DNA of 64,000 nt from Reddybacter sp041622675 (GTDB taxonomy: Bacteria > Pseudomonadota > Gammaproteobacteria > Pseudomonadales > Porticoccaceae). Position numbers and translations under genes: made by a program. How positions within the stretch are numbered: position 1 is the stretch's first letter; the number at the start of each line of letters is the position of its first letter. Of the stretch, positions 44,478 through 53,630 are shown piece by piece. The notes below the pieces were generated by a model that saw nothing but the letters and a program-made list of their open reading frames with translations, ran no database searches and had not been told where the DNA came from. The stretch lies in contig JBFJYH010000003.1 of NCBI GenBank assembly GCA_041622675.1, positions 42,678 through 106,677 of the forward strand, read 5' to 3'.

Positions 44478-45943
44478 TGTCGGATATTCAGCAGTCTACG
44501 GTTAGAGCTTCGACCATGGATGACAGTGTCATTGCCCTATCTTTTATCGGTTTCCTCTTAGCCTTCACGCTCATCGGCCTATTGTCGCTGCTCAAAAGCC
44601 GTGGTACCCGTCACGACTACTACCTCGCTGACAACACGGTGAGCCCCTGGTTGGTTGGCTTATCCGCAGTGGCGACCAATAACAGCGGTTATATGTTTAT
44701 CGGTGTGATTGGTTATACCTATGTCACGGGCCTGGCCTCTATCTGGCTGATGATTGGCTGGATAGCCGGCGATTTTTTAGCGTCTTTATTCGTGCATTCA
44801 CGCTTACGGCTGGCAACGGAAAGCAACGACGAAGTCAGTTACGCGGGAGTGCTGAGTAGCTGGTATGGGGATAATAACAACCAGTTACAACGTTTAATTG
44901 GTGCCATTTCACTGGTTTTTTTGTTGGCCTATGCTGGCGCGCAACTGGTGGCCGGCGGTAAAGCCCTGCATGTGCTTTTTGGTTGGGCTCCTTGGCTCGG
45001 TGCTGTTATTGGCGCTGTCATGGTATCGCTCTACTGTTTTGCCGGTGGCATTCGGGCCTCTATCTGGACAGATGCCGCTCAGTCGACGGTCATGATTGTC
45101 GCTATGGTTTCACTACTGATAGCTGCGACACAATCGCTGGGCGGAGTGGATGGGGCAATTGCAAGTATGGAAAGGGTGGAGGGTTTTCTCGACTGGTTTC
45201 CCAAAGACCTGGCGTTGCCCGGTCTTGCTGGGGGGGTGCTGTTTGCGGTGAGTTGGTTATTTGCCGGTCTGTCGGTGATTGGCCAACCCCACATCATGGT
45301 GCGCTTTATGGCCCTGAATAATCAGAGCAGCATGCGCCAGGCCCGCGTCTGGTACTACTTGTGGTTTATGGCTTTTTATTGCATCACCACAGGTGTTGGT
45401 TTGTTGTCCCGTGTTTATTTATCGGACAGCGGTAGCTTTGATGCCGAACTGGCACTGCCGATGATGGCCCTCGAATTGCTGCCGCCTCTGGCCGTGGGTT
45501 TAGTGCTGGCCGGTATTTTCGCCGCCACGATGTCCACGGCCGATTCACTGATACTCAGTTGCTCGGCAGCGCTCACTCACGATCTGCTGCCCAATAGAAT
45601 AGAGCGACCATCGCTAATTAAGCTGACTACCCTTGTTATTACCGGCTGTGCACTTATGCTGGCGCTGTCTAATAACCAAAGTGTATTTAGTCTGGTAATC
45701 ATGGCCTGGTCCGGTCTGGCCAGCGCCTTTGCGCCCTTGCTGATTGTTCTCTGTCTGGGGATGAAACCGCGTCAATTGCTCAGCATTATTGCGGCTGTGA
45801 CGGGCTTACTTGCTGCGCTGTTATGGCGTTATTTAGACTGGCATCATGCCGTGTACGAAGGCCTACCGGGGATACTGCTCGGCCTAGCCGTGTTGGTATT
45901 TTGGCGTGAGCGTAAAATTTCCGTCGATGACAACACACATTAG
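44477..45943 (+). CDS. PutP-type solute:sodium symporter (SSS family)
   Basis: A 488-residue transporter with about 13 membrane helices. SSS features include NNSGYMFIGVIGYTYVTG, the conserved AGIFAATMSTADSLILSCSAALTHD segment (sodium-site residues) and the GQPHIMVRFMAL motif typical of the proline-type subgroup. The gene is coupled to the upstream gene (ATG at 44477 overlaps TGA). From context it may import proline, ectoine or another compatible solute. The substrate is not determined. Confidence 0.92.
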   Translation: MSDIQQSTVRASTMDDSVIALSFIGFLLAFTLIGLLSLLKSRGTRHDYYLADNTVSPWLVGLSAVATNNSGYMFIGVIGYTYVTGLASIWLMIGWIAGDFLASLFVHSRLRLATESNDEVSYAGVLSSWYGDNNNQLQRLIGAISLVFLLAYAGAQLVAGGKALHVLFGWAPWLGAVIGAVMVSLYCFAGGIRASIWTDAAQSTVMIVAMVSLLIAATQSLGGVDGAIASMERVEGFLDWFPKDLALPGLAGGVLFAVSWLFAGLSVIGQPHIMVRFMALNNQSSMRQARVWYYLWFMAFYCITTGVGLLSRVYLSDSGSFDAELALPMMALELLPPLAVGLVLAGIFAATMSTADSLILSCSAALTHDLLPNRIERPSLIKLTTLVITGCALMLALSNNQSVFSLVIMAWSGLASAFAPLLIVLCLGMKPRQLLSIIAAVTGLLAALLWRYLDWHHAVYEGLPGILLGLAVLVFWRERKISVDDNTH

Positions 45944-46060
45944 CAAGCGTTAAAAACTCTGATCAAACAGTCATTTTCTCATCTATGACTTCTCACTTAA
46001 TGACTCATTCGCCAATCAGATAAACGCCAAAATGCTAACGCGTGAATGGAGAAAATTGCT

Positions 46061-47410
46061 ATGACAAATATTGCAGAACAAAAATTTGAAAAAATCCTCT
46101 CACCTTTCCAAGCCTTTGTTCATGATGAGTCTTTGGCGAGTATCTGCCTGTTCTTGGCGGCTGTGCTTGCGCTGTTTGCAGCTAATTCATCGCTAGCAGA
46201 GCACTATTATGGGTTTGTGCATTTGCCGCTCGTTTTTGGCATTGGCGAGCTTGTTCTAGAATTCAACGTGCATCAACTCATTAATGACGGCTTAATGGCG
46301 CTGTTCTTCTTTATATTAGGGCTGGAAATAAAGCGTGAATTTCTGGTTGGAGAGCTGCGCGACCCGAAACGAGCGACGTCTTTATTAGCAGCGGCCATCG
46401 GTGGCATGGCCGTACCGGCATTGATTTATTTTGCTTTTAATCAGGGCTCATCATCACTGCACGGCTGGGGTATTCCAATGGCCACAGATTCGGCCTTTGC
46501 GCTGGGTGTGCTAATGCTACTTGGTGACAGGGTGCCGCCAAGTTTAAAGGCCTTTCTCGTCGGATATGCCATCATTGATGATCTCGGGGCTATTCTGGTC
46601 ATAGCACTGTTCTACACCGAGAACCTTAGTCTGAACTACTTGGGGCTAAGCGTTATTTGTCTAGCGACAATGATTGTCTTCAACATTATCGGGGCACGCC
46701 ACTTTTTTGCTTATTTGGCGATGGGTATCTTGCTATGGGGCTGCCTGATGAAGGCCGGCGTGCACGGTACAGTAGCGGGTGTTTTGGTCGCTATGGTCGT
46801 GCCAGCCCGCCCCAAGCACGGGCGGCGCTGGTTTTTGCGCCGCACCCAGAAGTTGATCAACAAGGTTGAACAGCTGCAGCAACGCAAGAGCCAAGAGGGG
46901 GCAATATTGGCCGACCCCCAGCAGCATGGTGCGTTGGAGGCAGTAGAGGAGGCTGCGGCATTGGCCACCACGCCGTTAAAGCGCTGGGAGCGCTCGCTAG
47001 AACCGCCCGTTCTTTGGCTCATACTGCCACTGTTTGCCTTTGCCAATGCAGGCATTCCGCTGAGTTGGGAACGCTTTGACGAGTTAGCGGCCAGCCCTAT
47101 TGCCTGGGGTATTGTCGGCGGCCTTGTGATCGGAAAAACCCTGGGGATCAGTGTGCTGGTCTGGCTCACTGTGCGCCTGAAGTGGGGGCGCTTGCCTGAA
47201 GGGGTGACGCTCCCACATATCGTGGGTTTAGCGCTACTTGGCGGCATGGGGTTTACCATGTCAACGTTTATCGCCGTATTGACCTTTGATGGGGGGAATG
47301 ACCTTTTCTTGGCAAAAACCGGAATTCTACTCGCGTCGCTTATCGCAGGTGTCGGCGGGTATCTGTGGTTGCGGTTTTTTCCCGGTGAGCGTGCTCGGAC
47401 AACTGTCTAA
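46061..47410 (+). CDS. nhaA: Na+/H+ antiporter NhaA
   Basis: Exports Na+ in exchange for protons and controls cytoplasmic pH and sodium. The 449-residue protein has 12 helices. The paired catalytic aspartates are in YAIIDDLGAILVIALFYT, and GLEIKREFLVGEL and ATDSAFALGVL are conserved. A hydrophilic insert near 260-310 (LINKVEQLQQRKSQ) is longer than in E. coli. GGAG lies 9 nt before the ATG at 46061, so the in-frame ATG at 46046 is not used. It directly follows the ectoine locus. Confidence 0.95.
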   Translation: MTNIAEQKFEKILSPFQAFVHDESLASICLFLAAVLALFAANSSLAEHYYGFVHLPLVFGIGELVLEFNVHQLINDGLMALFFFILGLEIKREFLVGELRDPKRATSLLAAAIGGMAVPALIYFAFNQGSSSLHGWGIPMATDSAFALGVLMLLGDRVPPSLKAFLVGYAIIDDLGAILVIALFYTENLSLNYLGLSVICLATMIVFNIIGARHFFAYLAMGILLWGCLMKAGVHGTVAGVLVAMVVPARPKHGRRWFLRRTQKLINKVEQLQQRKSQEGAILADPQQHGALEAVEEAAALATTPLKRWERSLEPPVLWLILPLFAFANAGIPLSWERFDELAASPIAWGIVGGLVIGKTLGISVLVWLTVRLKWGRLPEGVTLPHIVGLALLGGMGFTMSTFIAVLTFDGGNDLFLAKTGILLASLIAGVGGYLWLRFFPGERARTTV

Positions 47411-47523
47411 AGTGTTGTCTGTGGCGCGCTTGGATAAAGGCCTGGCACTGCGAGTTAGCCTTGTCTGTGAATTGTTATATACTCAAGGTTCCCCCCCCGT
47501 CCATTTAACGCTCTATTGACGTA

Positions 47524-47784
47524 ATGAGCGACAATCAGGATAAAAAGGTGAACGACGATAGCCAGGCTAATCATCAAGGTACTAGCGCAAACCAACCTGA
47601 GGCCTACGGTTTTTTGAAGACCGTACTTATTGTACTTTGTGGTCATTTGGGTGTTAGGACGACTGAACAGCGAAAAGCAGATTTTGCAAGAGCCAATGGC
47701 GTGCATGTTTTCGCTGTGGCAGTGATGTATTTTTTGCTAGTAAATATCGCTTTAATAGTATTGGTTAATGTTATTTCTGGGTGA
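47524..47784 (+). CDS. DUF2970 small membrane protein
   Basis: An 86-residue protein with a polar N-terminus and a short hydrophobic C-terminal helix (about 62-85). The segment FLKTVLIVLCGHLGVRTTEQRKADFARAN matches the DUF2970 pattern of a helix followed by a GVR and a DF motif. Function unknown. It sits between nhaA and the convergent rsuA. Confidence 0.75.
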   Translation: MSDNQDKKVNDDSQANHQGTSANQPEAYGFLKTVLIVLCGHLGVRTTEQRKADFARANGVHVFAVAVMYFLLVNIALIVLVNVISG

Positions 47785-47807
47785 TGGTTTAGTGAAGCCA
47801 TAATATT

Positions 47808-48581
47808 TTAGGCGTCTGGTTTTTGACCTTTATTTGCCGATTCGGGGTGTTCAAAAATACTGGTGGCTTCCACTTGCTGTAACTCTCTACTTTCTCTGGG
47901 TGATAGTTGCGGGTCTAAATTCAACCCGCCGATAGATAGGCGGTGCAGCTCGAGCACCTGGTTTTGAAAGCGGCCAAACATTCTTTTAATTTGGTGATAG
48001 CGGCCCTCTGTCAAATGTACTTCGCCAACGTGGCTGCTGATAATTTTCAGCTGTGCCGGTCGGGTGGTGATGCCCTCGTAGTCAAAATACATGCCTTGGG
48101 CAAAGGCGAGAATATAGCGTTCATCAAGCGGTTTTTCTAATTTGACACGATAGCGTTTGATGATGTTCTTACCGGGTGAAGACAATTCGCGTGACCAGCG
48201 ACCATCGTTAGTAAGTAGGATTAAACCCGTAGAATTGAAGTCTAGGCGCCCGGCAATATGCAGCTTGTCGTGTTCATTCATATTGAATAAATCGTCACGT
48301 GAGTCGTCGAGTAAGTCGACCACGGTTTTATGCTGACGGTCTTTGGTCGCACTTACCACACCCTTGGGCTTGTGCATCATCACGTAGCGTGGTCTGTTGT
48401 TTTGTATGACCTGCCGGTCGAAGATGACATGGCTAAATTGGTGAATATTCTGCTGAACATCGCAAGCCACCTCACCGTCTACCACAATACGACCCTGGGC
48501 TATTATGGGGCGAATCGCCTGGCGTTTAATGCCGAGTTGCTGGCTCATAAAACGATCAAGCCGCGTGCGTGGGGACTTCAT
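47808..48581 (-). CDS. RsuA/RluB-type pseudouridine synthase
   Basis: Isomerises uridine to pseudouridine in rRNA. The 257 residues have an N-terminal S4 RNA-binding domain (about 3-60) and a catalytic domain with the motif AGRLDFNSTGLILLTNDG that contains the active-site Asp. The ending GRYHQIKRMFGRFQNQVLELHR is characteristic of RsuA (16S Psi516) but RluB/E/F cannot be excluded. The ATG at 48581 is chosen over an adjacent TTG. Confidence 0.88.
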   Translation of the reverse strand: MKSPRTRLDRFMSQQLGIKRQAIRPIIAQGRIVVDGEVACDVQQNIHQFSHVIFDRQVIQNNRPRYVMMHKPKGVVSATKDRQHKTVVDLLDDSRDDLFNMNEHDKLHIAGRLDFNSTGLILLTNDGRWSRELSSPGKNIIKRYRVKLEKPLDERYILAFAQGMYFDYEGITTRPAQLKIISSHVGEVHLTEGRYHQIKRMFGRFQNQVLELHRLSIGGLNLDPQLSPRESRELQQVEATSIFEHPESANKGQKPDA

Positions 48582-48690
48582 CAATAGCTTATCAAGGTGA
48601 GCATAGACAGACTACATGCTGGGGTCGATGAGATAGTGGAGAAAGCTGTTGTTAGTATTTTGTGCTGTCATCTTTTAAAACGGCCGACTG

Positions 48691-48728
48691 AAAAGCCCCT
48701 TACACACACTGTGAGCTGGCAAGGGGCT
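48691..48728 (-). terminator. intrinsic terminator of the SDR gene
   Basis: AGCCCCTT (48694-48701) pairs with AAGGGGCT (48721-48728). On the minus strand the stem is followed by TTTTC. It lies 26 nt past the stop of the SDR gene. Confidence 0.65.
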
Positions 48729-48754
48729 ATCTTTGTCGGGCAATCAGTTGAGTG

Positions 48755-49675
48755 CTAATCGGGCAGTGTTGCCAGGTTTGGCTCAACTTTTTGAAAGCCA
48801 GCTAAGGCGACAGTGGGGTGTTCAGTATTGCTGGAAAAGTCAGTAATTTTCCCCCAGTTATCGACCACCTGCTCGAGACTAATACCTTCGGTAAGGGGTA
48901 GGGTAATGCCTTCGCTACGCTCCCAACGGACCTGTGAGTACCAGCCGCCACCGAGTTCAAACAGGTTGCCGTTAGCTGGACAGTCTTCGTGACACAGATA
49001 GCCGACTAATGGACTGACGAAAGCCGGATTGAGGGCTTTGACCATTTTCTCTTCGAGAATGGTTTCAGTCATGCGCGAACCGGCAAAGGGGGCGATGGTG
49101 TTGCTCTTGATGTTGTACTTGCCACCTTCCTGGGCAAGCGTTTGCGCGAGGCCAAATAAGCCGAGCTTGGCCATCGCGTAGTTGGCCTGGCCGAAATTGC
49201 CGTACACCCCTGAGCTGGATGCGGTAAATACCAAGCGCCCATACTGCTGTTCGCGCAGGTGAGGCCAGGCGGCGTGGGTGACTTTAAATGCGCCTTTAGC
49301 GTGCACGTTATAGACTTGGTCCCAGTCGTCCTCTGTCATTTTGTGGAAAGAAGTGTCGCGCAATATGCCGGCATTGTTTATCAAAATGTCAATCTTTCCG
49401 TAGGTGTCGAGGGCGGTTTGTACAATTTTTTCTCCGTCAGTGACCGAATCGTAATTGGCGACGGCCTCGCCACCGGCGGCTTTAATTTCCTCTACCACCT
49501 TGTCGGCAGGGCTATTGCTACCACTGGTGCCCCGGCCTTGCACGTCACCGCCGAGATCGTTAATTACCACTTTGGCGCCACGACTGGCGAGTAGTAGGGC
49601 GTGGGCACGACCTAGACCGCCGCCACTGCCGGTGACAATGGCGACTCGGCCTTCATAATTTAGTGTATTGCTCAT
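48755..49675 (-). CDS. SDR-family dehydrogenase, multifunctional-enzyme-2-like 3-hydroxyacyl-CoA dehydrogenase
   Basis: A 306-residue NAD(P)-dependent short-chain dehydrogenase. The cofactor motif is VTGSGGGLGRAHAL, the NNAG segment is ILINNAGILRD, and the catalytic Ser/Tyr/Lys lie in TASSSGVYGNFGQANYAMAK. The overall pattern, with VVINDLGGD and an extended C-terminus, matches the dehydrogenase half of peroxisomal MFE-2/17beta-HSD4, used in beta-oxidation of branched or steroid-side-chain acyl-CoAs. The ATG at 49675 has AAGGAAAG upstream. A longer frame adds an unlikely basic extension. Confidence 0.88.
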   Translation of the reverse strand: MSNTLNYEGRVAIVTGSGGGLGRAHALLLASRGAKVVINDLGGDVQGRGTSGSNSPADKVVEEIKAAGGEAVANYDSVTDGEKIVQTALDTYGKIDILINNAGILRDTSFHKMTEDDWDQVYNVHAKGAFKVTHAAWPHLREQQYGRLVFTASSSGVYGNFGQANYAMAKLGLFGLAQTLAQEGGKYNIKSNTIAPFAGSRMTETILEEKMVKALNPAFVSPLVGYLCHEDCPANGNLFELGGGWYSQVRWERSEGITLPLTEGISLEQVVDNWGKITDFSSNTEHPTVALAGFQKVEPNLATLPD

Positions 49676-49798
49676 GACTCTTTCCTTTTGGGTTAGACGC
49701 TGCTTAAAATGCCGTATGCGATTTTTTAATGCGGGCAACTAAATACCATAGATGCTGTTATTTGTCAGTTCTTAACTCTCCATAGAAGGGGTCTCACG

Positions 49799-50461
49799 AT
49801 GGCTAATAAATTCACCCGTCTCGACCAGCCACTGTACGATTACCTATTGTCTAACTCTCTACGAGAATCTCCGGTCTTAGAACAATTGCGTAAAGAAACC
49901 TCAACACTACCCCAGGCGGCGATGCAAATCGCCCCCGAACAGGGGCAGTTTATGAGCTTGTTAGTTAAGTTGATGGGCGCCAGGCGAGCCATTGAGGTCG
50001 GTGTGTTTACCGGCTACAGCACGCAGGCTGTGGCTGAGGCATTGCCCGCTGATGGCTTACTTGTCGCTTGTGATATTAACGCTGAAACCTCGGCCATTGC
50101 CCAACGCTATTGGCAGACAGCCGGGGTTGCCGATAAAATTGATTTGCGTCTGGCCCCAGCTACACAAACCTTGCAGTCCTTACTGGACGATGGACTGGCG
50201 GGCAGCTTTGACTTTGCGTTTATCGATGCCGACAAAACCGCTTATAGTGATTATTACGAATTGTGCCTGGCCCTGTTGCGTCCCGGCGGACTGATTGTCG
50301 TTGATAATGTACTTTGGGGCGGTGCCGTATTGGAGCCATCAAGCAATGACGCAGACACCCAGGCGATTCAGCGCTTTAATACCCAGTTGAAAGATGACTT
50401 GCGTGTCGATCTCAGTTTACTGCCACTGGCAGATGGGCTGAGTCTGCTGCGCAAGTGTTAA
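49799..50461 (+). CDS. class I SAM-dependent O-methyltransferase (CCoAOMT-like)
   Basis: A 220-residue methyltransferase of the caffeoyl-CoA/catechol O-methyltransferase family. The SAM motif I is EVGVFTGYSTQAVAEALP and the metal/substrate loop is FAFIDADKTAYSDYYEL, followed by DNVLWGGAV. Substrate unknown. AAGGGG precedes the ATG. It is divergent from the SDR gene. Confidence 0.9.
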   Translation: MANKFTRLDQPLYDYLLSNSLRESPVLEQLRKETSTLPQAAMQIAPEQGQFMSLLVKLMGARRAIEVGVFTGYSTQAVAEALPADGLLVACDINAETSAIAQRYWQTAGVADKIDLRLAPATQTLQSLLDDGLAGSFDFAFIDADKTAYSDYYELCLALLRPGGLIVVDNVLWGGAVLEPSSNDADTQAIQRFNTQLKDDLRVDLSLLPLADGLSLLRKC

Positions 50462-50524
50462 TTTCTAGTTTTAAGTTGATAAGCCCTATGACTTACAATT
50501 GCTGTGTAGTGGCGCTTCGCGGAT

Positions 50525-51622
50525 ATGACTGAATCTAGTCAGCAGCGAAAAATCATCCACTGTGACTGCGATTGTTTTTTTGCAGCGGTGGAGATGCGTG
50601 ATGACCCTTCGCTGGCTCCTCTACCGATTGCCGTGGGTGGCAGCGCCCAGCGCCGGGGTGTCATTGCCACTTGCAACTATGTCGCGCGTGCCTACGGTAT
50701 ACACTCTGCGATGGCGACAGCTCGCGCCTTGCGCTTATGCCCCGACCTCGTTGTTGTACCCCCCAATTTTACAAAATACCGCGAGATAGCCTTGCAAATC
50801 CGCGAAATTTTTGCGGATTTTACTGCCTTAGTTGAACCCTTATCCCTCGACGAAGCCTTTCTTGACGTTAGTGGCACTAGCCTCTATCAGGGCAGTGCCA
50901 CGTTAATGGCTGAGGCGATTCGTGCTCGTATCAAAGATGAAGTTGGTATCACGATTTCTGCCGGTGTTGCCCCGAGTAAATTCCTGGCAAAAATTGCCAG
51001 TGACTGGCGCAAACCCGACGGTCTGTTTGTTATTACCCCGCAACAGGTCGATGATTTTGTACAGGCATTGCCGGTAGGCAAGTTATTTGGAGTGGGTAAA
51101 GTCACCGAAAAAAAATTGCATCAGTTGGCAATAAAGACCTGTGGAGAATTGCGACAGCTTAGTTTAATCACCTTAACCGATCATTTTGGCGTGCTGGGTA
51201 AGCGCTTATTTGAATTGAGCCGGGGTATCGATAATCGGCCGGTGCGGGTAAACCGGCGTAGAAAGTCCCTCAGTGTTGAAACCACATTTGTCGATGATTT
51301 ACCCGATGTCGCTACGTGCATCGCACGTTTATCAGACTTATTTATGCAGCTAAAAACACGCTACGAAAATATTGATGACTCCTATCAGGTGAGCCGGCAC
51401 TATTTGAAAATGCGCTTTAGTGATTTTACCAGCACAACTGTAGAACGAGACTTACCCGATGGCATGACACTCGAGGGGTATCAGGGCTTATGCGAGCAAG
51501 CCTGGTGGCGTGGAGAGCAAGGTGTTCGCTTACTCGGCATTGGCTTGCGCTTTGTTGATACAACACACCACCAAGTGGGGCATCAGTATTCCTTGGCCTT
51601 TGATACAAAAAATGATGAATAA
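50525..51622 (+). CDS. dinB: DNA polymerase IV (DinB)
   Basis: Y-family translesion polymerase of 365 residues. Catalytic acidic residues are in DCDCFFAAVEMRDDP (near residue 20) and LSLDEAFLDV. The helix-hairpin-helix region VGKLFGVGKVTEKKL and little-finger domain are complete, followed by a C-terminus that lacks an obvious clamp-binding QLxLF motif (it ends SLAFDTKNDE). No clear LexA box was identified in the short upstream region. Confidence 0.95.
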   Translation: MTESSQQRKIIHCDCDCFFAAVEMRDDPSLAPLPIAVGGSAQRRGVIATCNYVARAYGIHSAMATARALRLCPDLVVVPPNFTKYREIALQIREIFADFTALVEPLSLDEAFLDVSGTSLYQGSATLMAEAIRARIKDEVGITISAGVAPSKFLAKIASDWRKPDGLFVITPQQVDDFVQALPVGKLFGVGKVTEKKLHQLAIKTCGELRQLSLITLTDHFGVLGKRLFELSRGIDNRPVRVNRRRKSLSVETTFVDDLPDVATCIARLSDLFMQLKTRYENIDDSYQVSRHYLKMRFSDFTSTTVERDLPDGMTLEGYQGLCEQAWWRGEQGVRLLGIGLRFVDTTHHQVGHQYSLAFDTKNDE

Positions 51623-51664
51623 AACCATGCCTTACGCACTATAAGATAGTAGGAATGAAATAGT

Positions 51665-53002
51665 ATGGATCAAGTTACGGTAAAAGACAGCGGAGCCAAA
51701 GATAGCAGCGCTGCGACAATGACCAATATTAACCTCGATCGAGCACTGTGCCGTATCGCTCCTATTCACAAAGGAGTTATCGAGGTATTGCGCTATCCGA
51801 AACGTGTTGTGAGTGTCACCTTTCCCACTGAAATGGACGACGGTTCAGTACGGATATTTGAGGGTTTCCGGGTAGTACACAATCGCACGCTGGGGCCGGG
51901 TAAGGGTGGTATTCGCTTTCACCCCGATGTCGACCTCGATGAAGTCAGCGCCTTGGCCGCTTTAATGACCTGGAAATGTGCCTTAATTGAAATCCCTTTT
52001 GGCGGGGCTAAAGGTGGGGTAATTTGCGATCCTAAACATTTGTCCCGTCACGAACTACGCCGTATTACGCGGCGATTTATCAGTGAGCTCGGAGATAATA
52101 TTGGTCCCTATACGGACATTCCCTCGCCTGACTTGTACACGGATGAGCAAACCATGAGCTGGATATTTGATACCTACGATGTTATGCACAGCGGCAATAA
52201 TAATCGCGCTGTGGTTACCGGTAAACCGGTCTCACTCGGTGGTTCGGCGGGGCGAAGAGAGGCCACCGGGAGGGGTGTGTGCTATGCCGTTCGCCATTTT
52301 ATAGGCAAGGGCATGGTGCCGGGGTTGAGCAGTCTTAATGGTGCCACAGTGGCGATTCAGGGTTTCGGTAATGTGGGGGCCGTGGTTGCAGAGCAAATGC
52401 ATTGTATGGGCGCTAAAATCATCGCCGTGAGTGACTCCCAGGGCGGTATTGTTGCTAATGAGGGCTTGGATTTAGCACAGGTCTCAGGTTATAAACGAGA
52501 GCACGGCACCCTCATCGGCTTGCCCGGGACTATGAGTGTCACCAATGAGGCCCTGCTTGAAGTTAACTGCGATGTCTTGGTGCCCGCGGCCCTCAGCCAT
52601 CAAATATGCACTCACAATGCCGAGCGAATTAAAGCGAAGTTGGTCGTTGAAGCGGCCAACGGGCCAATTACCCCTGAAGGAGATCGCATACTGGCAGGCA
52701 AGGGTATTCAGGTGCTGCCCGATATACTTGCCAACGCCGGAGGTGTCACGGTGAGTTACTTTGAGTGGGTGCAAAACCTAGAGAATCAGCAGTGGGAGCT
52801 GGATCAAGTCAACGCAAAGTTACTGCAAAAAATGAATAGGGGCGTTGATGTCAGCGTCGAGCGCTTGAAGCGACTAGCCGCCGAAGAAAGTGAGTTGCTC
52901 GAAGGTGATCATGGCTACCCACTCGACTTACGTACAGCTACACTGGTTATTGCGTTAGAAAAGCTGGTTGCCGTCACTGAGCAGCGGGGAATTTGGCCGT
53001 AA
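51665..53002 (+). CDS. Glu/Leu/Phe/Val dehydrogenase family protein, probable glutamate dehydrogenase
   Basis: NAD(P)-dependent oxidative deaminase of 445 residues. GPGKGGIRFHPDVD and PFGGAKGGV carry the substrate/catalytic lysines, and IQGFGNVGAVVAEQM is the dinucleotide-binding motif. The length and C-terminal pattern (LANAGGVTVSYFEWVQN) match the GdhA class that makes or degrades glutamate. It could supply glutamate for transamination by EctB, but no operon link exists. Confidence 0.93.
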   Translation: MDQVTVKDSGAKDSSAATMTNINLDRALCRIAPIHKGVIEVLRYPKRVVSVTFPTEMDDGSVRIFEGFRVVHNRTLGPGKGGIRFHPDVDLDEVSALAALMTWKCALIEIPFGGAKGGVICDPKHLSRHELRRITRRFISELGDNIGPYTDIPSPDLYTDEQTMSWIFDTYDVMHSGNNNRAVVTGKPVSLGGSAGRREATGRGVCYAVRHFIGKGMVPGLSSLNGATVAIQGFGNVGAVVAEQMHCMGAKIIAVSDSQGGIVANEGLDLAQVSGYKREHGTLIGLPGTMSVTNEALLEVNCDVLVPAALSHQICTHNAERIKAKLVVEAANGPITPEGDRILAGKGIQVLPDILANAGGVTVSYFEWVQNLENQQWELDQVNAKLLQKMNRGVDVSVERLKRLAAEESELLEGDHGYPLDLRTATLVIALEKLVAVTEQRGIWP

Positions 53003-53151
53003 CAATCTTGTGTTTCGGTTCTATGTTTATGTGTTGGTGAAAAAACACTTATTTTAGTTTCAGACTAACGATGTTGCGTAGGGTACACATAGCTACTTAT
53101 TTAGCGTGTTGAGAATATGCGTGTCGATGGGTTTGCTGAGACTATAAGGGA

Positions 53152-53547
53152 ATGGCTAAGATCGTTGAAATTTATCTCTCTGAGTCTATTGGCACTGCGA
53201 TGAAGAACGTTGAGCTGGCCAAACTAGAAGCTGGTAAAGAAGTTGTTGGTGATCGATACCACAGCGGGAAAGGTATATTTTCTGAAAAGTTGGTAGGTTC
53301 ACCTGATAAGAGTTAACGCTTATTGCCTTGGAACAGGTTGATTCTTTTAACCAGAAATACGGTTTTAATTTTACCTGCGGCGATTTTCGTTGAAATATTG
53401 TCACCGAGGGTATCGACCTTAATCAACTGGAAAGGGGAGTTTTTTACCCTTGGGGGAATTCTTTTAGGTGGTGTAAGGCCTTGTGATCCTTGTGCACAAA
53501 TTATTGAAAGTGGGGCTATTAAACCGGGCGACGCTGTTGTCGTATAA
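53152..53547 (+). pseudogene. MOSC-domain protein, decayed by three lesions
   Basis: An ATG at 53152 with AAGGGA upstream starts a MOSC domain with VVGDRYHSGKGIFSEK. Reading through three lesions restores the rest. A one-base deletion near 53311 shifts the frame, after which ELTLIALEQVDSF continues. An in-frame TGA at 53391 replaces an Arg (CGA) in FRRNIVTEGIDLN. A one-base insertion near 53431-53437 precedes GEFFTLGGILLGGVRPCDPCAQI, which ends at 53547. The conserved MOSC cysteine (CDPC) is retained. MOSC domains are sulfur carriers or molybdenum-associated. Confidence 0.88.
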
Positions 53548-53630
53548 AATGCTTAATAAGCCCCCAGAGTTGAGGGTGAGTATCCCCCACTTTAGTGTTT
53601 ATGAAAAACAGATCCAGGCTGCTCGTCTGC

